From: Blasia pusilla
Lineage: Eukaryota > Marchantiophyta > Marchantiopsida > Blasiales
Length of the DNA stretch: 64,000 nt
Direction: 5' to 3'
Assembly (NCBI GenBank): GCA_050084515.1
Contig: CM114273.1
Span: 10,850,001 to 10,914,000, forward strand
This document shows, in pieces, positions 46,991-57,770 of this stretch. Position 1 is the stretch's first letter. Every line of letters begins with the position of its first letter. The position numbers and the translations under genes are program-made. Under the pieces are notes generated by a model. It saw only the letters and a list, made by a program, of their open reading frames with translations. It was not told the DNA's origin and did not search any database.

Positions 46991-49900
46991 CATTATGCAT
47001 TTTGGTTTTGAGCCTGTGCACGAGTAGTTTTGTGCCGCTCGATGCATTACATCACACCCTCGTACCTCGAGTTAGCATAAGATCGGTGAATGTTGAGTTA
47101 CAAGCCTGAGAGTAAAAACTTGTCAACCCTCGGGGACAAAAAAAAACTCCACACAATTAGACAAATATGAAGCAAGATATGTGTAGTGGAACGGTAGAAA
47201 AAATCCTAGTAGTCGTGTTATGAGCCTAAGAATGAATGGTGTGTGAAGCATCTCTAGAATCTATCTATTCTATATAAGTAAATGAGGACCAGTTAGTACC
47301 CATGACGGGATACGTATACACGCATGGGGTTTTAAGAAAATGCCACATTTTGATAGTGTCACCATTTGGGACTCTCTTGAATGGATGGGGGTTAGAGGAA
47401 ACCTTCTTAGGTGTTGACACGGCCCTCTAAGAGTTCTTTAGTGTTGGTCCATGTCTTTTTGAGAGAGGGAGTTCAATTAGAGGGATACTAGCCGTGCTAG
47501 TGTTATGCAAGGTGATATTTAATTATTTTTTATTATTTCTCTATAATTCAACTCTCTCCCTTAAAATGATATATGTCAATACCGTAGGAGCCCTTAGAGG
47601 ACAGGTGTCAACACTTGAGGAGGTTTCTTAAACGGAATTAAATAAGGAAGGGAAAAGACGACAGGAAACTTTTTAAATTTTGAAAATCACATGTGGTAAC
47701 ATTCTAGTTTCTCTTTAACATATGATAAGTAAAAAGTAGAAAGAACATAAAGGTTTATAATTAGATTCACTTTTTTTAATCATAATAGTGAACATGATTC
47801 TCCCTGGTTGTTCATTATCTTTTCTCATTTGAAAAAGAAATTTCAATTATTCAAAGGTTTAGATTAAGTTTAGTTTGGAGAGGTCATTAAGCAATCTGTA
47901 CGGCCCCTATACATACTCCCAGTTTTTTTTTTCGTCATCTACCTTATCCACATGTCTTCACACGAGTTCAATAACTAATTTCTCCCTCCCCCCTCTCAAG
48001 GGCTGCACACTGGTTTGAGAGGGAAATAAGAAAATAATACTAAGAGAAGGATGGAACGAGAATTATTCTTTTGAGTAATTTGATTTCTTACATTTTTCTA
48101 ATTTTAAAGATTAGATAGAAGGAAAGTTCAAACTATTTTTTGGGATTAAAATATAAAAATCAATGACTTTTTTTTCTTAACAAAGAGATGGGACTTGGAA
48201 AAAAAACTAATTAATAATAGATAAGACCTGATTTTTTCTAGTGAAGTAAGAATTTCATCACCATTGATATTCAAGTAGAAATCTATCTTTATTTTTTTTT
48301 CATCATTGTTAAATTATACTGATTCAATTTGTGTCCAATGATTTTATATAAGCACCAAATGTATCACCAAAAAAGAACTTACCAATTTTAAGTAGAGACA
48401 ATAGGATAAAGTCTAATGAATGTGGGTAACGAACACCTTTAGTGAGTTTTTCATAAAAAGAACTACTATACGCTTGTGCAATGCATGGGTTTAAATTACC
48501 TCTTATAACTAACTTTCAAAATTGTCGAATGTTATTTTAAATCAATTTCAAACAATCATATTAGTTGAAGAGGTGAGCAATCCTACTGCCTGAAAGTACC
48601 ATGCATCAAGAATAGATGAGTTTGTAAAATGAAGGGGCACTCTCTAATAATAATGTAGATTATGTGAGATTGGAATAAAAGTAAGTTGAAAAAAATTTAA
48701 GACTTGGAAGGAGTTCACAATCTTGTATATTTGAGTTGTAGTCTATATTATTATTTCCAACCGCTTATGCATGACCAAACATAGTAGCAAGATAATAAGA
48801 CAAATTAGTAACATTATTATGTTTTTTTCATGATTCAACCCTTTACCAACTCACTAAGGAGTTGGTGGCAATAATTTTGGGAGGAGAGGGATTTTATTGT
48901 TGGAAGGAATGGGGTTTCATGTATGGGGAATTGCGGTTTTTAATTTTGGGAGGAGTGGGGGGTAAGGACCTCCACTTCTCCTTAAAGCTAGGGACATTAC
49001 AATAGTCATGGAGTGGGAAATTTATTTCTACTTCACTTTGATCTCTGAGCATTATTTTGCGAGACTCAAAGAGAACAACCTACATCGCATATTTCGACAT
49101 TCTACTTCAATTTCATAATTTGTGATTGATGGAGTTCTAACCCAATGGAGTTATGCCCATAAATATATCTCATTGCAATCACTCGCTCCTTCCACCATTT
49201 AGTCACTTCTGATGTTGATAATGTCACTCCTCCTCTCGGCCCTATTTCCCTCCCCCTCTTGTCAAACAAATAAATCACTTAAATTATTCATTTCCTCGCC
49301 CATTTCTTTGAGTGATTTTATGACTTTACAACAACAAAAAAGGGATTATGACAAGTATAAAGCACCACATGAAGTGGGAAAGGAGCAATTAATGTTGCGG
49401 GATGTGGCATCTGGGAATTTGTGGAGGCAAGTGTTGAGTGGGCGGGAAGAGTTGTTCCCACTCATGAAAAGGGATGCAAATGATCCAAGAGGCGTAATAC
49501 TCATTAGAATTGGTAGACGCAACATTGGAAATGAATTTTATTGGGCCGATGCATAACGCGGGCTTTACACTAGCAATATGTTAGTAAAAGTATAATGTCA
49601 AGGTTTCGATTTTTTTTTTTTATGGAAATGAAAAAAAATTCATAATTATTTGAGATTAATTTCCATGTACTAAGTATGCAAAATAAGGTAAGCAAATCTT
49701 GAAACTAGAATGAGGTAAGAGGAAAATTGTCATTGGAGCAAACCATTCAAATACATACTAGAAAATAAATGATAAAGTATATCATGAAGATGGAAGAGTA
49801 ATGGGTAGAAGGAAGAAGTATTAATGAAAATCAATGAGACAAAAGAAATAGAGATAGCTCAATATTCTCATATATAGAATAAGAGATTACATCGTAAAAT

Positions 49901-50890
49901 ATGTTAATTAAGGGAAGTAGCTATGGAGGTCCAAGAGTATTAATTTCTATTACTAATTGCATGAGATAAGTAAGTTTTGCATTTTGAAATTTCTAGCACA
50001 TTCATCAATTGAACTTAGTAGGTAATGCTTGCATAATATATACACATGAAGCTAAAATTTTCTCATCATAAACATTCCAAGTATCACAAACTAGTAATAT
50101 AGTGGTAAGAGTAGAGGTGGTTGTGCTATGGTTCTACCCAGGATGAAATATACAAGTGCCACAAATCTGGCAAGAAAGTAAGGATTGAATGATTGTCACC
50201 AATAATTACAATTTTGGATTGCGTCCAATGAGGTTATGAGTATCCTTGATAAAGTCCTTTAACAATTCATTTTCTTCTCTTAAAGTCTTCTTCTAATTAA
50301 AAATATATTTATTATTTGCAGAATTTATAGGAAAATTCATTTGATTTATGTTTAATCATATTCTCCCCCTATTCAGACACATTAAGAGGTGGAGCAAGTT
50401 TAGCCATAGCATATCATGACTTCAACTCATCAAAATAACGTTGCACGCATTTCGATCCCTTGGTTACATGAGCATAGCCAATGAAGTTATTTCTATCAAT
50501 TTTGGGATCTATCTTTCGTAAGGTCCGAGGAGTTTTTTTGAAACATTCGTCTGATTACTGGTATTTTAGTATACATCCCGGAATTTTTTAACAGGTAACC
50601 GGTCACGTCTGGAAAAAATAATTTAAGCCAAAAAAAAACTGGGGTTATTTTTAGCACTCAGTTCAGATCCGAAATTCAAAATGTGGGACGATCATTTTTC
50701 TGGTTGTTTTCAATTTCTGTAAGCCATTTCCCCGTTCATTCTTCGGGAGGCATAAAATTTCCGGCAGCTTTAACTTGTGCCCGTAAATTTACAAGCCTCA
50801 TTCTGATAGGGGATAGGGCATGGATTTTTTCTCCGCTTCCTTTGTTTTTCGTTGTGCACAAACACTATGGTGTGGAAGGAGTTAAGAGAA
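46990..50890. other. AT-rich intergenic DNA with fold-back and dispersed repeats
   Basis: It contains a long imperfect inverted repeat at 47391-47638. A segment at about 48450-48680 resembles 39240-39360 (shared CGAATG-ATTTTA and AAAATGAAG-GGCACT). A 114-codon ORF (49212-49556) ends in sequence resembling TE termini. No host gene is recognised. Confidence 0.35.
47391..47638. repeat. Imperfect inverted repeat (fold-back, MITE-like)
   Basis: The left arm (GAAACCTTCTTAGGTGTTGACAC, then CCTCTAAGAG) and the reverse complement of the right arm (GAAACCTCCTCAAGTGTTGACAC, then CCTCTAAGGG) align over roughly 100 bp with mismatches around a short AT-rich centre. No target duplication was identified. 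Confidence 0.65.
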
Positions 50891-50894
50891 CAAA

Positions 50895-50921
50895 TTTTGT
50901 AGTTCTCATGGCCAAACGCCA
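50895..50921 (+). repeat. Inverted copy of the hAT transposase start region
   Basis: Twenty-seven bases spanning the transposase start codon (53458-53484, minus strand) recur here on the plus strand without mismatch. The copy includes ATGGCCAAACGCCA and the TTTTGTAGTTCTC just before it. Similarity continues upstream with gaps (AAGGAG ... GAAC in both). A plus-strand ORF through this copy starts M-A-K-R-Q-R and then diverges. It is the head of a second, truncated copy or an inverted end segment of the element. Confidence 0.85.
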
Positions 50922-51130
50922 AAGGAAGGATTTTTGTCCTTCACATCTATGTAGTGGTCCATGCTGTAGTGGCCCATGCTGTTGCAAGAAAGCATCATAG
51001 CAGCATGACTTGTCCCTTAGATCCCTCCTCCTATCTCTTCTTTGCTTGATGCAAGAAAGGAAGAAAGACAGTCCCTTGGACCCCTAGTGGACTCTATTGC
51101 AGCCTTGGGAGGAGTTGAACCTGGCCATGC

Positions 51131-51210
51131 TTCCCAACCAGTTGGGAACCAAGGATCTTGCCCCTCTACGATACTTGGAGCTCCAAAGCTCCAAAGTATT
51201 TTAGAGGGGC
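51131..51210. repeat. Two hairpins downstream of the hAT ORF
   Basis: The first is a perfect 8-bp stem with a 2-nt loop at 51131-51148 (TTCCCAAC / GTTGGGAA). The second, at 51160-51210, pairs GCCCCTCTA with TAGAGGGGC and, nested inside, ATACTTGGAGCT with a near-perfect partner containing one extra A. They lie within 110 bp of the transposase stop codon, so they may be structured 3' end or subterminal element sequence. Confidence 0.7.
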
Positions 51211-51236
51211 TCTACATCCCACAAAACAAACTCACT

Positions 51237-53471
51237 TCAAGTGGACATGTCTAGGGATGGGGCATCAAACTGCACGTCAGCTTGAGAATTCATGTACCTA
51301 TCAGGATTAGCATACAGGTATCTGAAATGTGCATAAGTTTTCCACAAAATTACAGAGTCGGCCAACATGTCATCAAAGTCATCTACAGGTCCCTCTAGAG
51401 CAATCCTCAAAACAGCATCTAGATGCTTAGTAGATAATCTATTACGTGACTTGGTCTTAAACATATTCTGAATTGAGAAAGCCCTCTCACATATGGTAGT
51501 GCTAACACATTGCACCCTTGCAACATTTGCCAAGACAAGCAAATTAGCAAACTTATATTGTAAAGTTGGGCTCCAACTCACCATTGCCCATAGATCCCTG
51601 AAATTGCGATCTTTCCACTCTGTTGTAGCCATCAACTTGAAGGATTGAAATTCTTGTTTGACACCAGTCGGGTTTATAACAGATGGTTGCAAGTTTCCCC
51701 CCAATGGTAACTCACATCCAAAATGTCCACACAAGTCTTCCAAGTCCTTATACCCCCAACTGCTTAACCCAACTTGTCGGGAGAGCATGTGTAAAGGGTT
51801 CAAAATTTTGATTGCACCAATCAGATTGTTATCCTTGAACCGATCTTGTAAAGCTGAACATACACTTTCAGCATATGTCTTTTGAAATAAAAGAGCAGCT
51901 TCAAGATCTCTCCCGGTGCGGTCTCTCAACATATCAATGCTATGAAACTTACTACCCCTAATTTCAGACTGTAAACGTCTTAGATATCCATCAGGGGGTC
52001 CAAAATTAGGTGGGATATGATAACCTGTTTCTTCCAAAAAAGAAGATGCATTCAAATCTTGACTTTCTAGGACATAATTCATGGTAATAGAAGCTATCTC
52101 AGAACTAACAATGCTACCAATAGTGCTAACATCGACAAACTTGTACTGAAAGATTTTACTCAAGTTAGCAAGGCTAGAAAGAATATCAGCAAGAAAATAT
52201 AACTGATAGATCATTTGGAATGATCTTAGCTTGTTGTATAAATTTGAGGCATTCCCATCATCTTCAGACAAAGGAATATCCCTGAAATATGTCAATACAG
52301 ACTCCAATGAATCACACAAAGTACATACAGCTTGCCACCGGCTCAACCATCTGATCTTATGATACCTCTTCATGACTCGTTGAGAGTCATTCAACTTTTC
52401 TTGAAGTGATGCTAAGTTGGCTTTCCTCTTGGAAGACCTTCTGAAAAATCCTGCTACAACGTTTAGAATAGAATCGATTTCTATCGAAATTCCCTTGCAA
52501 TGAGGTGCTCTTGCAACTGTCAAAGTTGCAAGGTTCGTCCTATGGGCTACACAATGCACCGAAAGAAGATATGGGTTCACCTTTTGCTTCAATAGTGAAG
52601 CAACCCCGGTTTGCCTCCCAACCATTATAGAGGCACCATCGGATCCAAATGCTACCATTTTTGAATGTTCAAGTCCTCCATCTTTGATGAACTTCAACAG
52701 AGTGTTAGTGATAGCATTTGAGCATTTGGATTCACAATGAAGCAAGCCTAGAAAAAAACACTCGACTTGACCCTCTTCAATGAAAGTTGCAAACACCACT
52801 AAATGACCTGTCATAGATATATCTGTAGATTCGTCGATCATGATCCCAAAGAAAGGATAGGCCTGAACTCTAGCTAGAGTCTTCTTCATCAAAACTTGGC
52901 TTATGAAGAAACACATCTCACTACAACTTTTCTCATCCTGATACAAGTCTCTAGTGATAGGTGCATTCACAGCAATCAACAACTTACAGAGAGACTTGAA
53001 TTTTGAAAAAGGCAAGGCCTCCTTTGCAAGAAAGTATGCAGACCTGAATAAAGTCAGCAAAGCAACCTCACATGTTTGGTTGGATGTAGCTATGGCCTTA
53101 GCCATAGACTTCTTACCTCCATGGGTGGCCCAAGAAAGTTTTATGTGTTTGTTTGACTTTACATGATCTGTGAATGCCGATACCTTACAATTGATAGCAC
53201 CATCCCTAGCAAATACACTCTTGCCTTTATCTTTCCTACAAACATTACAATGAATCCTCCCACTTTCTGGATCAAAACTTATCCAATCGTACATAGTATA
53301 CCACACGTCTTTCCAAGCTACACGATTCTTCTCAGGAATCGATCCATTGCTGCCTAATGTGCTTTGGTCATCCTTCTCATCACATGATCCAAAGAGAGCT
53401 ATGATGTCACATTGTTCCTTAGGAACCTCCTTGAATAACAGTTCATTCATTGTTCTCTGGCGTTTGGCCAT
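51237..53471 (-). CDS. hAT-superfamily transposase-like protein (TTF/BED-like zinc finger, DUF4371-type core, hAT dimerisation region)
   Basis: An uninterrupted 744-codon ORF begins MAKRQRTMNELLF. A TTF/BED-like zinc finger is visible with C75, C78, H103 and H109. The RNase H-like transposase core follows with FFGIMIDESTD (D213) and AFGSDGASIMVGRQTGV (D278). The C-terminal hAT region has TTICERAFS (E662) followed by RNRLSTKHLDAVLRIAL. The catalytic triad is therefore plausibly complete, and the domain order matches plant and animal TTF-type/ZMYM-like hAT proteins. Intronless coding and absence of stops suggest a young or still functional element, or a domesticated gene. The flanks are repetitive: an inverted copy of its first codons at 50.9 kb, hairpins on both sides, and tandem repeats at 53.5-54.7 kb. 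I could not find a matching pair of terminal inverted repeats with an 8-bp duplication, so the element limits are unresolved. Confidence 0.92.
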   Translation of the reverse strand: MAKRQRTMNELLFKEVPKEQCDIIALFGSCDEKDDQSTLGSNGSIPEKNRVAWKDVWYTMYDWISFDPESGRIHCNVCRKDKGKSVFARDGAINCKVSAFTDHVKSNKHIKLSWATHGGKKSMAKAIATSNQTCEVALLTLFRSAYFLAKEALPFSKFKSLCKLLIAVNAPITRDLYQDEKSCSEMCFFISQVLMKKTLARVQAYPFFGIMIDESTDISMTGHLVVFATFIEEGQVECFFLGLLHCESKCSNAITNTLLKFIKDGGLEHSKMVAFGSDGASIMVGRQTGVASLLKQKVNPYLLSVHCVAHRTNLATLTVARAPHCKGISIEIDSILNVVAGFFRRSSKRKANLASLQEKLNDSQRVMKRYHKIRWLSRWQAVCTLCDSLESVLTYFRDIPLSEDDGNASNLYNKLRSFQMIYQLYFLADILSSLANLSKIFQYKFVDVSTIGSIVSSEIASITMNYVLESQDLNASSFLEETGYHIPPNFGPPDGYLRRLQSEIRGSKFHSIDMLRDRTGRDLEAALLFQKTYAESVCSALQDRFKDNNLIGAIKILNPLHMLSRQVGLSSWGYKDLEDLCGHFGCELPLGGNLQPSVINPTGVKQEFQSFKLMATTEWKDRNFRDLWAMVSWSPTLQYKFANLLVLANVARVQCVSTTICERAFSIQNMFKTKSRNRLSTKHLDAVLRIALEGPVDDFDDMLADSVILWKTYAHFRYLYANPDRYMNSQADVQFDAPSLDMST

Positions 53472-53589
53472 GAGAACTACAAAAATGAAGTTCTGATATA
53501 CAGGGAGTTCTAATCTCCTTCTACTAGCTTAGAAAAGCGACTCACAAGACTACCAGAGGGGAATTGAGTTAAATACAAGTAAATCAGAA

Positions 53590-53650
53590 GCTTCAGACTA
53601 ACACAAGGAAATTTCATCAGGAGCTTCAGACTAACACATGGAAATTTTAG
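53590..53650. repeat. Short direct repeat, about 35-bp unit, upstream of the hAT ORF
   Basis: Two adjacent copies share AGCTTCAGACTAACACA followed by GGAAATTT with minor changes. This belongs to the repeat-rich 5' flank of the transposase. Confidence 0.7.
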
Positions 53651-54002
53651 AAGCTTGGAACCCAGCCGTCAGGGCTGCGTAGCTCTTGTGAGGCATAGAC
53701 AAGAGCAGCAAAAGCTGCAAGATCGGATGCCGTAGGGGTTCAAGGGAAAGGTGCGGCTGAAGTGCCACACTCAAAGCTGAGTAATTGGCATCGCAAGTTC
53801 TACTTGAGAATGTGGTAGCAATGTTACGATCATGAGCACTCGGCAGCCAGATAGAGACGCATGAGCAGTTGGCGGCAAGATAGAGATGCCATTGTGTGAT
53901 CGCACATCTGCAAGATAGAGACGATGAGAAAAATGAAGTGACTCAAACCAACCTGATACGGACCTGATACACAGAAAATGACAAACGCGGTGACCGTATG
54001 GA

Positions 54003-54356
54003 AGAGGGACGCAATGACAACAAAAGACGGAAGCTGAAAAAGAGACTCGAGTAAAAATATGCACAATGCAAGATAGTTGTCGGACGATAGTATCCACACA
54101 ATGCAAGATATACAAAGCGAAGAGCAGGAAAATGAGCGTCCCTGCAAAACCGAAGTCCCCAAACGCGAGAATCTAAAGATGAAAGCAACAGAATCCCGCG
54201 TGGGATAGGGAGAGAGGGACCGCAATGACAGCAAGCCGAAAGCCGAAAGCTGCAAACGAGACTCGAGGAGAAAGCCGCAAGATAGTAGTAGCCACAATGC
54301 AAGAAAAATGAAACAAAGAGCACAAAGATGAGCGTCCCTGCAAGACAGAAGTCCCT
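54003..54356. repeat. Degenerate direct repeats of about 200 bp in the hAT 5' flank
   Basis: Two diverged units (about 54003-54158 and 54213-54356) share, in order, GGGAC-GCAATGACA, GAGACTCGAG, a CACAATGCAAGA block and GAGCGTCCCTGCAA. The offset drifts from about 196 to 216 bp because of indels. The minus-strand ORFs here are by-products of the repeats. Confidence 0.7.
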
Positions 54357-54585
54357 CTACTTTAGAAAATCGTCGGCAATACAATGAAAGACAAAAGTGG
54401 CACGACCCTAGACTAAAGCAAAATGTAGACAACAAAGACAAGTTGGATGCCCGAGTCTATGGACTCCATAGACTAGGCTTCGAGCATGAGGCAAGCTCGA
54501 GAGACTCCTCAATCCGAGAAAATGAGAAAAAAAGCTTCAGCAGAGCCCGTCACCCTGAGTCCAAACTGAATAGTATAGTCAAGAA

Positions 54586-54670
54586 ATGAGGCGTAGAGAC
54601 TCAAGTCGCACAGGAATCGAAAATGAGGCGTCGAGACTCCGCAGTCGCACAGGAAACGAAAATGAGAATG
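54586..54670. repeat. Tandem repeat of about 40-bp unit
   Basis: Two units share GAGGCGT-GAGACTC, an AGTCGCACAGGAA block and CGAAAATGAG. Position and style match the subterminal repeats of the hAT locus. Confidence 0.7.
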
Positions 54671-54778
54671 ATAGAGAACCAGAGCTTGGCGTGGAACAGC
54701 AACGCTGCAACACTTCGGAGTCACTTGGGTCCTGGGAATCGGAAGTGAAAGGCCACGAATGAGGCCTGGTTTGCATGC

Positions 54779-54820
54779 GGTGGGGTCTCCACCCCACCGA
54801 AGGGCCCCTCGGACCCTTCG
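54779..54820. repeat. Paired GC-rich stem-loops at the right side of the hAT locus
   Basis: GGTGGGGT/ACCCCACC (54779-54798, 4-nt loop) is followed at once by CGAAGGG/CCCTTCG (54798-54820). They follow GGCCTGGTTTGCATGC, which resembles a DNA-transposon end, and lie where the sequence changes to ordinary AT-rich spacer near 54.9 kb. This could be the outer end of the element, but no partner was found on the left. Confidence 0.6.
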
Positions 54821-56709
54821 AGAAAGGCTAGTCCTTCACGGAAATTTCCAAATTTCACCGGCCAGGATTACTCACAACCCCGGATCTCCCCGTTCATTGA
54901 TCTTTCGACACCTTTCAATACACTAGTATATTCAAACTTTGTTTGCAAGTCATGGGAGTTGCAACTTAGACTCACTATGGTCGTAGGATAATTGAAATTT
55001 TATGAGTCTTGCAACCATAAAACTAAGGACTATACTCATAAATTATGACTACAATGCAACTCAAAATCTATGTTTTCTTACACTCGTAAGCTAGTCAATC
55101 GCAAAATGCTCATAAGGTGCTCGTAAATTACTCAAAATTTTTTCCTATATTTGCGAGTCATTTATGGATGATTATGATTGTGAGTAGCCACAAAAAATAA
55201 CTCGTAATTCACTCAAGAAAATAATCACAAAATAACAACAATTCTTACGCCATGGCTTCCTAAAAAATAGGTCTCACTCAACTAATCCCTATTTTTTGTC
55301 ACTCAAAGGTCCCCAAATAGGTTTTTACCATAAAATCTTGAAATCACTTCCTTATACGGTTCAGTGCTTTTGGTTTCCCCGAAGGAATAGTTGTTGCTTC
55401 GTGCTCGTATGTCAAAACAAGAAGCCGTTTGGTTGACAACATGCATGACTTCCCAATCTTTAATGTCACTAGCTCATTTTTTTTTATTAGCAATCCAGTT
55501 TGAAATTGACAACAACATTTGTATATCCATGAGAGGAGTGAATGGCTACATCATCAGTCCATTGTGATTCTATCGTAAGTCTACTATGATTTGACTCTAC
55601 TTTACGAGTGTAAATTGATTTGCAAGTTACAGTAGTCATATTAACATTAGGATTATGGAGACTCACAAGTGGTTCGTATGAGTTTGCGTGTAAGTCTCAT
55701 TGAACTTGCAATTCAATATCTTGAGATTCATTATTTGTGTCGATTGGGAGTTTTCATGTATTTGCGAGGCAATCAAAATTGATACACCTCTTGTTGGACA
55801 CTCCATCTTTTCCTTAATATTTAAAGATACCCAATGCATGGGGTTAGGTAATATCCTTCTTTTCTTAAAAATTTATTCACATGCATGTCAAAACAAATGG
55901 GAAATAACTCAAAGACTAAAGAGGGGGAGAAGGTTAGACGCGACATGGCTAATGCAACTTGGAGACACAACAAGGTGTGGGAAATTCAACTTTCTTGGAT
56001 GCTCTTGGCAAGAGGCTTAGCCATCCATATGAGTACCAAAAAGGAATCTCCTTTTCCTATCAAAGTACCATGCAAAATGATGAACAACATCTATGGCAAC
56101 CAATACTAGGATATGCTCAACATTAAGCAGACAATGGGAAGACTTAAAGCCTTAGAGCACACAAAAATGTTGAAATAAAAGGGAGTATGTACGATATTCT
56201 AAGGAACCTCAAACATAAGAGGAGTAAAATATTGAGTTATGTACAATCCATTTATGAGACTTGATAATAGACTCCTTATTTGAGGAAGCATACAAATTTC
56301 AAAGATTATGCCATATTCTATATGATAAAAGAAGCAGTTACATACGAATTTGAAGTAGATCGAGAACCAATTGTAATAAAAATGTACAATATTCATGCAA
56401 TGATATATATTTTGATAATCTAAGTCACACCTCATATTGTCTATTTTTTGTAATTTTTGTCGTCTACAAGGGATAAATATCTCGACATACTTCCACCCAT
56501 TATGAGACGGACGATATATGTCAAAATATTGCCATTTGTAGATGCAAGTTGAAAGATCCATTCCGATAGACAGAGGGATGAATCTTTCAACTATGATCCT
56601 CAGATGCAATTCCACGTGGTAAACTCAAGTCCACAACTCAAATCTTGTGATAACTCTAAACACATCATAATCATCCACATTAAAAAGAGCTTCCAACTCA
56701 AAATAGGAA

Positions 56710-56940
56710 GGAGTACACCTACACTTTGTGTGGTGAGCACTCACATTATTTGAGAGTGCGTCCTTCTCTCATTTGATACCCCTCTCTATCTCTCTCTCTG
56801 TTCAAAATATGGGCAATTCCCTTGAACTAGACAAAAAGTAGGATGGAAACACAACTAAAGTCTTGTACTTTGTGTGATGGTGGGGATGAAACCTATACTT
56901 ACCACTTGGTCTCTTGCACAAATTTCATGACATACAAAGT
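56710..56940 (+). pseudogene. Internally deleted LINE family, third copy (3' part)
   Basis: It encodes CTLCDGGDETYTYHLVSCTN in the same context as copies at 20.2 and 21.3 kb. The upstream CACTTTGTGTGGTGAGCACT also resembles 21.6 kb, so two parts of that region recur here in a different order. Confidence 0.65.
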
Positions 56941-57382
56941 AAGAGCAAATTCCATTGTTGCTAAGTTGTATTGTTCAAGTCATTCAACAATCTAGATTCA
57001 CTATTGCACTAGTAAGTAATGTGTATTGGGGATGCCAATCAAGTAAATTAGATGGTGTTCTAAAGATCTTTGTGGTTGAAACTTGGGAGATTCACACCAA
57101 TATTGGAAGATCAAATCTGCACACACTTACATATAGAAAATGAAGGAGAGATTGTTGGGACATATTGCCTAGAGTTACAACACACATATGGTGACACATC
57201 AAATTTATCATCACATCCAAAATCATATTTAGAACTGCTTCATCCTACCTCCAATTCCTACTTTTATCTTATGTCTACCTTTTTCCCTACTCAATTTGCT
57301 CCATCTCTGCCTCTACCCTTACTCTCCTTGCTTTCATCTTATGTTTTTTTTCTTCATCTACTCCTCTCCATCTTTGCCCGTG

Positions 57383-57386
<4 letters not shown>

Positions 57387-57432
<46 letters not shown>

Positions 57433-57506
57433 ACACACACACACTCACTCACTCACTCACACTCACTCACTCACTCACTCACTCACTCACTCTCTCACTC
57501 ACTCAC
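57387..57506 (+). repeat. Compound microsatellite (TC)21 then (ACTC)n
   Basis: A (TC)21 run at 57387-57428 is followed by AC-rich and ACTC-type repeats to about 57506. Confidence 0.97.
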
Positions 57507-57639
57507 TTTTCTAGCCTACCTCAACCCTTGCTCCTTCAATGTTAGAGTGATTGTCTCCACCCTTCATGTATCCTTAATCTCAACCTTACCTCCCCTTGCT
57601 TGCCTCCACGCTTGTGTATCCTTTCTCATGTCTTCTACG

Positions 57640-57770
57640 ATGGATCCACAAGTTTATAGTAGAGCACCTTCGAGGATATTGGAGGACAACCTAAAGAGGT
57701 AAAGGATGACAAGGCTGAGACTATAGGTAACCTAAGAAACCAAGTTTTCCCTTCATTTTGGCTCATTTGG
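57640..57770 (+). repeat. Dispersed repeat, copy 1 of 2
   Basis: It shares with 59100-59220 the blocks TAGTAGA-CACCTTCG/TGCCTTCG, TGGAGGACA, GGTTTCC/AGTTTTCCC and CTTC-TTT-G-CTCATTT. The copies are diverged and directly oriented. The family is unknown. Confidence 0.55.

Noticed and set aside
53830-54441. 203-codon minus ORF upstream of the hAT transposase
   Set aside because: It coincides with the degenerate 200-bp repeats, and overlapping frames are open too. The Leu/Ser/Cys-rich composition is a repeat by-product.
57070-57702. 210-codon plus-strand ORF
   Set aside because: It runs through the (TC)n/(ACTC)n microsatellite and has low-complexity Ser/Leu/His content.
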